DNA of 5,808 bases from Clostridiaceae bacterium. Lineage in GTDB: Bacteria > Bacillota > Clostridia > Oscillospirales > Acutalibacteraceae. The notes under the pieces are model-generated. The model saw nothing but the letters and a program-made list of their open reading frames with translations, made no database searches and was not told where the DNA came from. Position numbers and translations under genes: made by a program. The DNA is taken from positions 1 through 5,808 of the forward strand of contig JAEDNG010000061.1 of NCBI GenBank assembly GCA_016302625.1, in the 5' to 3' direction. Below are positions 5,228-5,808 of this stretch, one piece after another (position 1 is the first letter of the stretch; each line of letters opens with the position of its first letter).

Positions 5228-5808
5228 ATGGCTGAGGAAAGGCTTATATACGACCTTGACGGCGGAAGACTGCCCTATTCGGTAGAGGCGGAGCAGTCGG
5301 TTTTAGGCGCTGTTATCATCGACCCTAAATGTCTTAACGATATAGCGCCTTTAATGAAAACGGAATATTTTTATATTCCGCAGCATAAAGAAATTTACTC
5401 CGCAATGGCGGAAATGTACGAATTAAGCCAGACGATAGATTTTGTATCACTCCTTGAAAAGCTGAAGCGCGACGGGGTCTACGACGAGGCAGGCGGCAAG
5501 GCATATCTAACCCAGCTTGTTCAGACCGTTCCGTCTGCGGCAAACGTGCTTACATACGTTTCGATAATAAGAGAGCGTTATTATGCACGGGCTCTTATGA
5601 CCGCCGCTCAGGATATTATTAAGGATATCAACGAAAACGCGCTTGATTCTGGCAAGCTGCTTGACAGCGCGGAACAGCGCATTTACGAAATCCGTCAGGG
5701 CAGGGAAATCAGCGGTCTTACACATATTAAAAGCGTAATCGAAAACGAGACTTATGACCGCCTTTCCAAAATTTCCGACCCCGAAACGCGGGAGGATTAT
5801 ATCGGTAT
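5228..5808 (+). CDS. dnaB: Replicative DNA helicase DnaB, N-terminal part (cut by window end)
   Basis: DnaB is the hexameric helicase that unwinds DNA at the replication fork and recruits primase (the gene is called dnaC in Bacillus subtilis). Only the first 193 residues are present; the frame is open to the window edge. Family landmarks are LPYSVEAEQSVLGAVI (15-30), the start of the helical N-terminal domain that forms the hexamer collar and contacts primase, then the run through FVSLLEKLK, YLTQLVQTVPSAAN and YVSIIRERYYARAL (to about 125). A helical region leading to the linker follows. The RecA-like ATPase domain with the Walker motifs lies outside the window. The ATG at 5228 is 4 nt after the rplI stop, and its GGAG (5217-5220) sits in the last codons of rplI with 7-nt spacing, so translational coupling is likely. 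Confidence 0.95.
   Translation, partial: MAEERLIYDLDGGRLPYSVEAEQSVLGAVIIDPKCLNDIAPLMKTEYFYIPQHKEIYSAMAEMYELSQTIDFVSLLEKLKRDGVYDEAGGKAYLTQLVQTVPSAANVLTYVSIIRERYYARALMTAAQDIIKDINENALDSGKLLDSAEQRIYEIRQGREISGLTHIKSVIENETYDRLSKISDPETREDYIG

Overview
This window looks like chromosomal core DNA from a low-to-mid GC Gram-positive bacterium of the class Clostridia, possibly a gut-type Oscillospirales or Lachnospirales relative. The evidence is the purine-rich ribosome binding sites (AAGGAG, GGAGG), sigma-A-type promoters, strong intrinsic terminators, the order tgt-yajC-small membrane protein (resembling tgt-yrbF-yrzE of Bacillus), an RNase J, and the pair rplI-dnaB. The family-level placement is inference. 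All plus-strand genes are intact except the last, which is cut by the window edge.

Left end (1-561): a minus-strand gene encodes a 144-residue protein with two membrane helices, a short coiled coil and a four-cysteine zinc finger. It starts with GTG, has a near-consensus promoter at 544-516, and ends at an intrinsic terminator at 49-22. An 8-bp dyad (507-528) brackets its -10 box in the spacer shared with the divergent tgt.

Middle (562-2623): tgt (tRNA-guanine transglycosylase, queuosine pathway) is followed by a promoter and yajC (Sec translocon accessory subunit), then a terminator whose right arm is also the ribosome binding site of the next gene. That gene is a four-helix YrzE/TIGR04086-like membrane protein, and a second strong terminator closes the block.

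Right (2624-5808): a 220-bp AT-rich spacer holds an inverted repeat, a TTGACA/TAAAAT promoter and a leader with a hairpin. It leads into RNase J, which carries an unusual basic, low-complexity N-terminal extension of about 78 residues. An intercistronic hairpin without a U-tract follows, then rplI (ribosomal protein L9) and, 4 nt later, dnaB (replicative helicase, first 193 residues only). These three genes probably form one operon linking RNA decay, translation and replication.

No mobile element, CRISPR array, tRNA, rRNA or recognised riboswitch was seen, and I found no convincing new multi-gene system. The points most worth a second look are regulatory: the dyad around the -10 box of the zinc-finger gene, the terminator/RBS overlap before the YrzE-like gene, and the RNase J leader and N-terminal extension. 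The uncharacterised zinc-finger membrane protein also merits attention.
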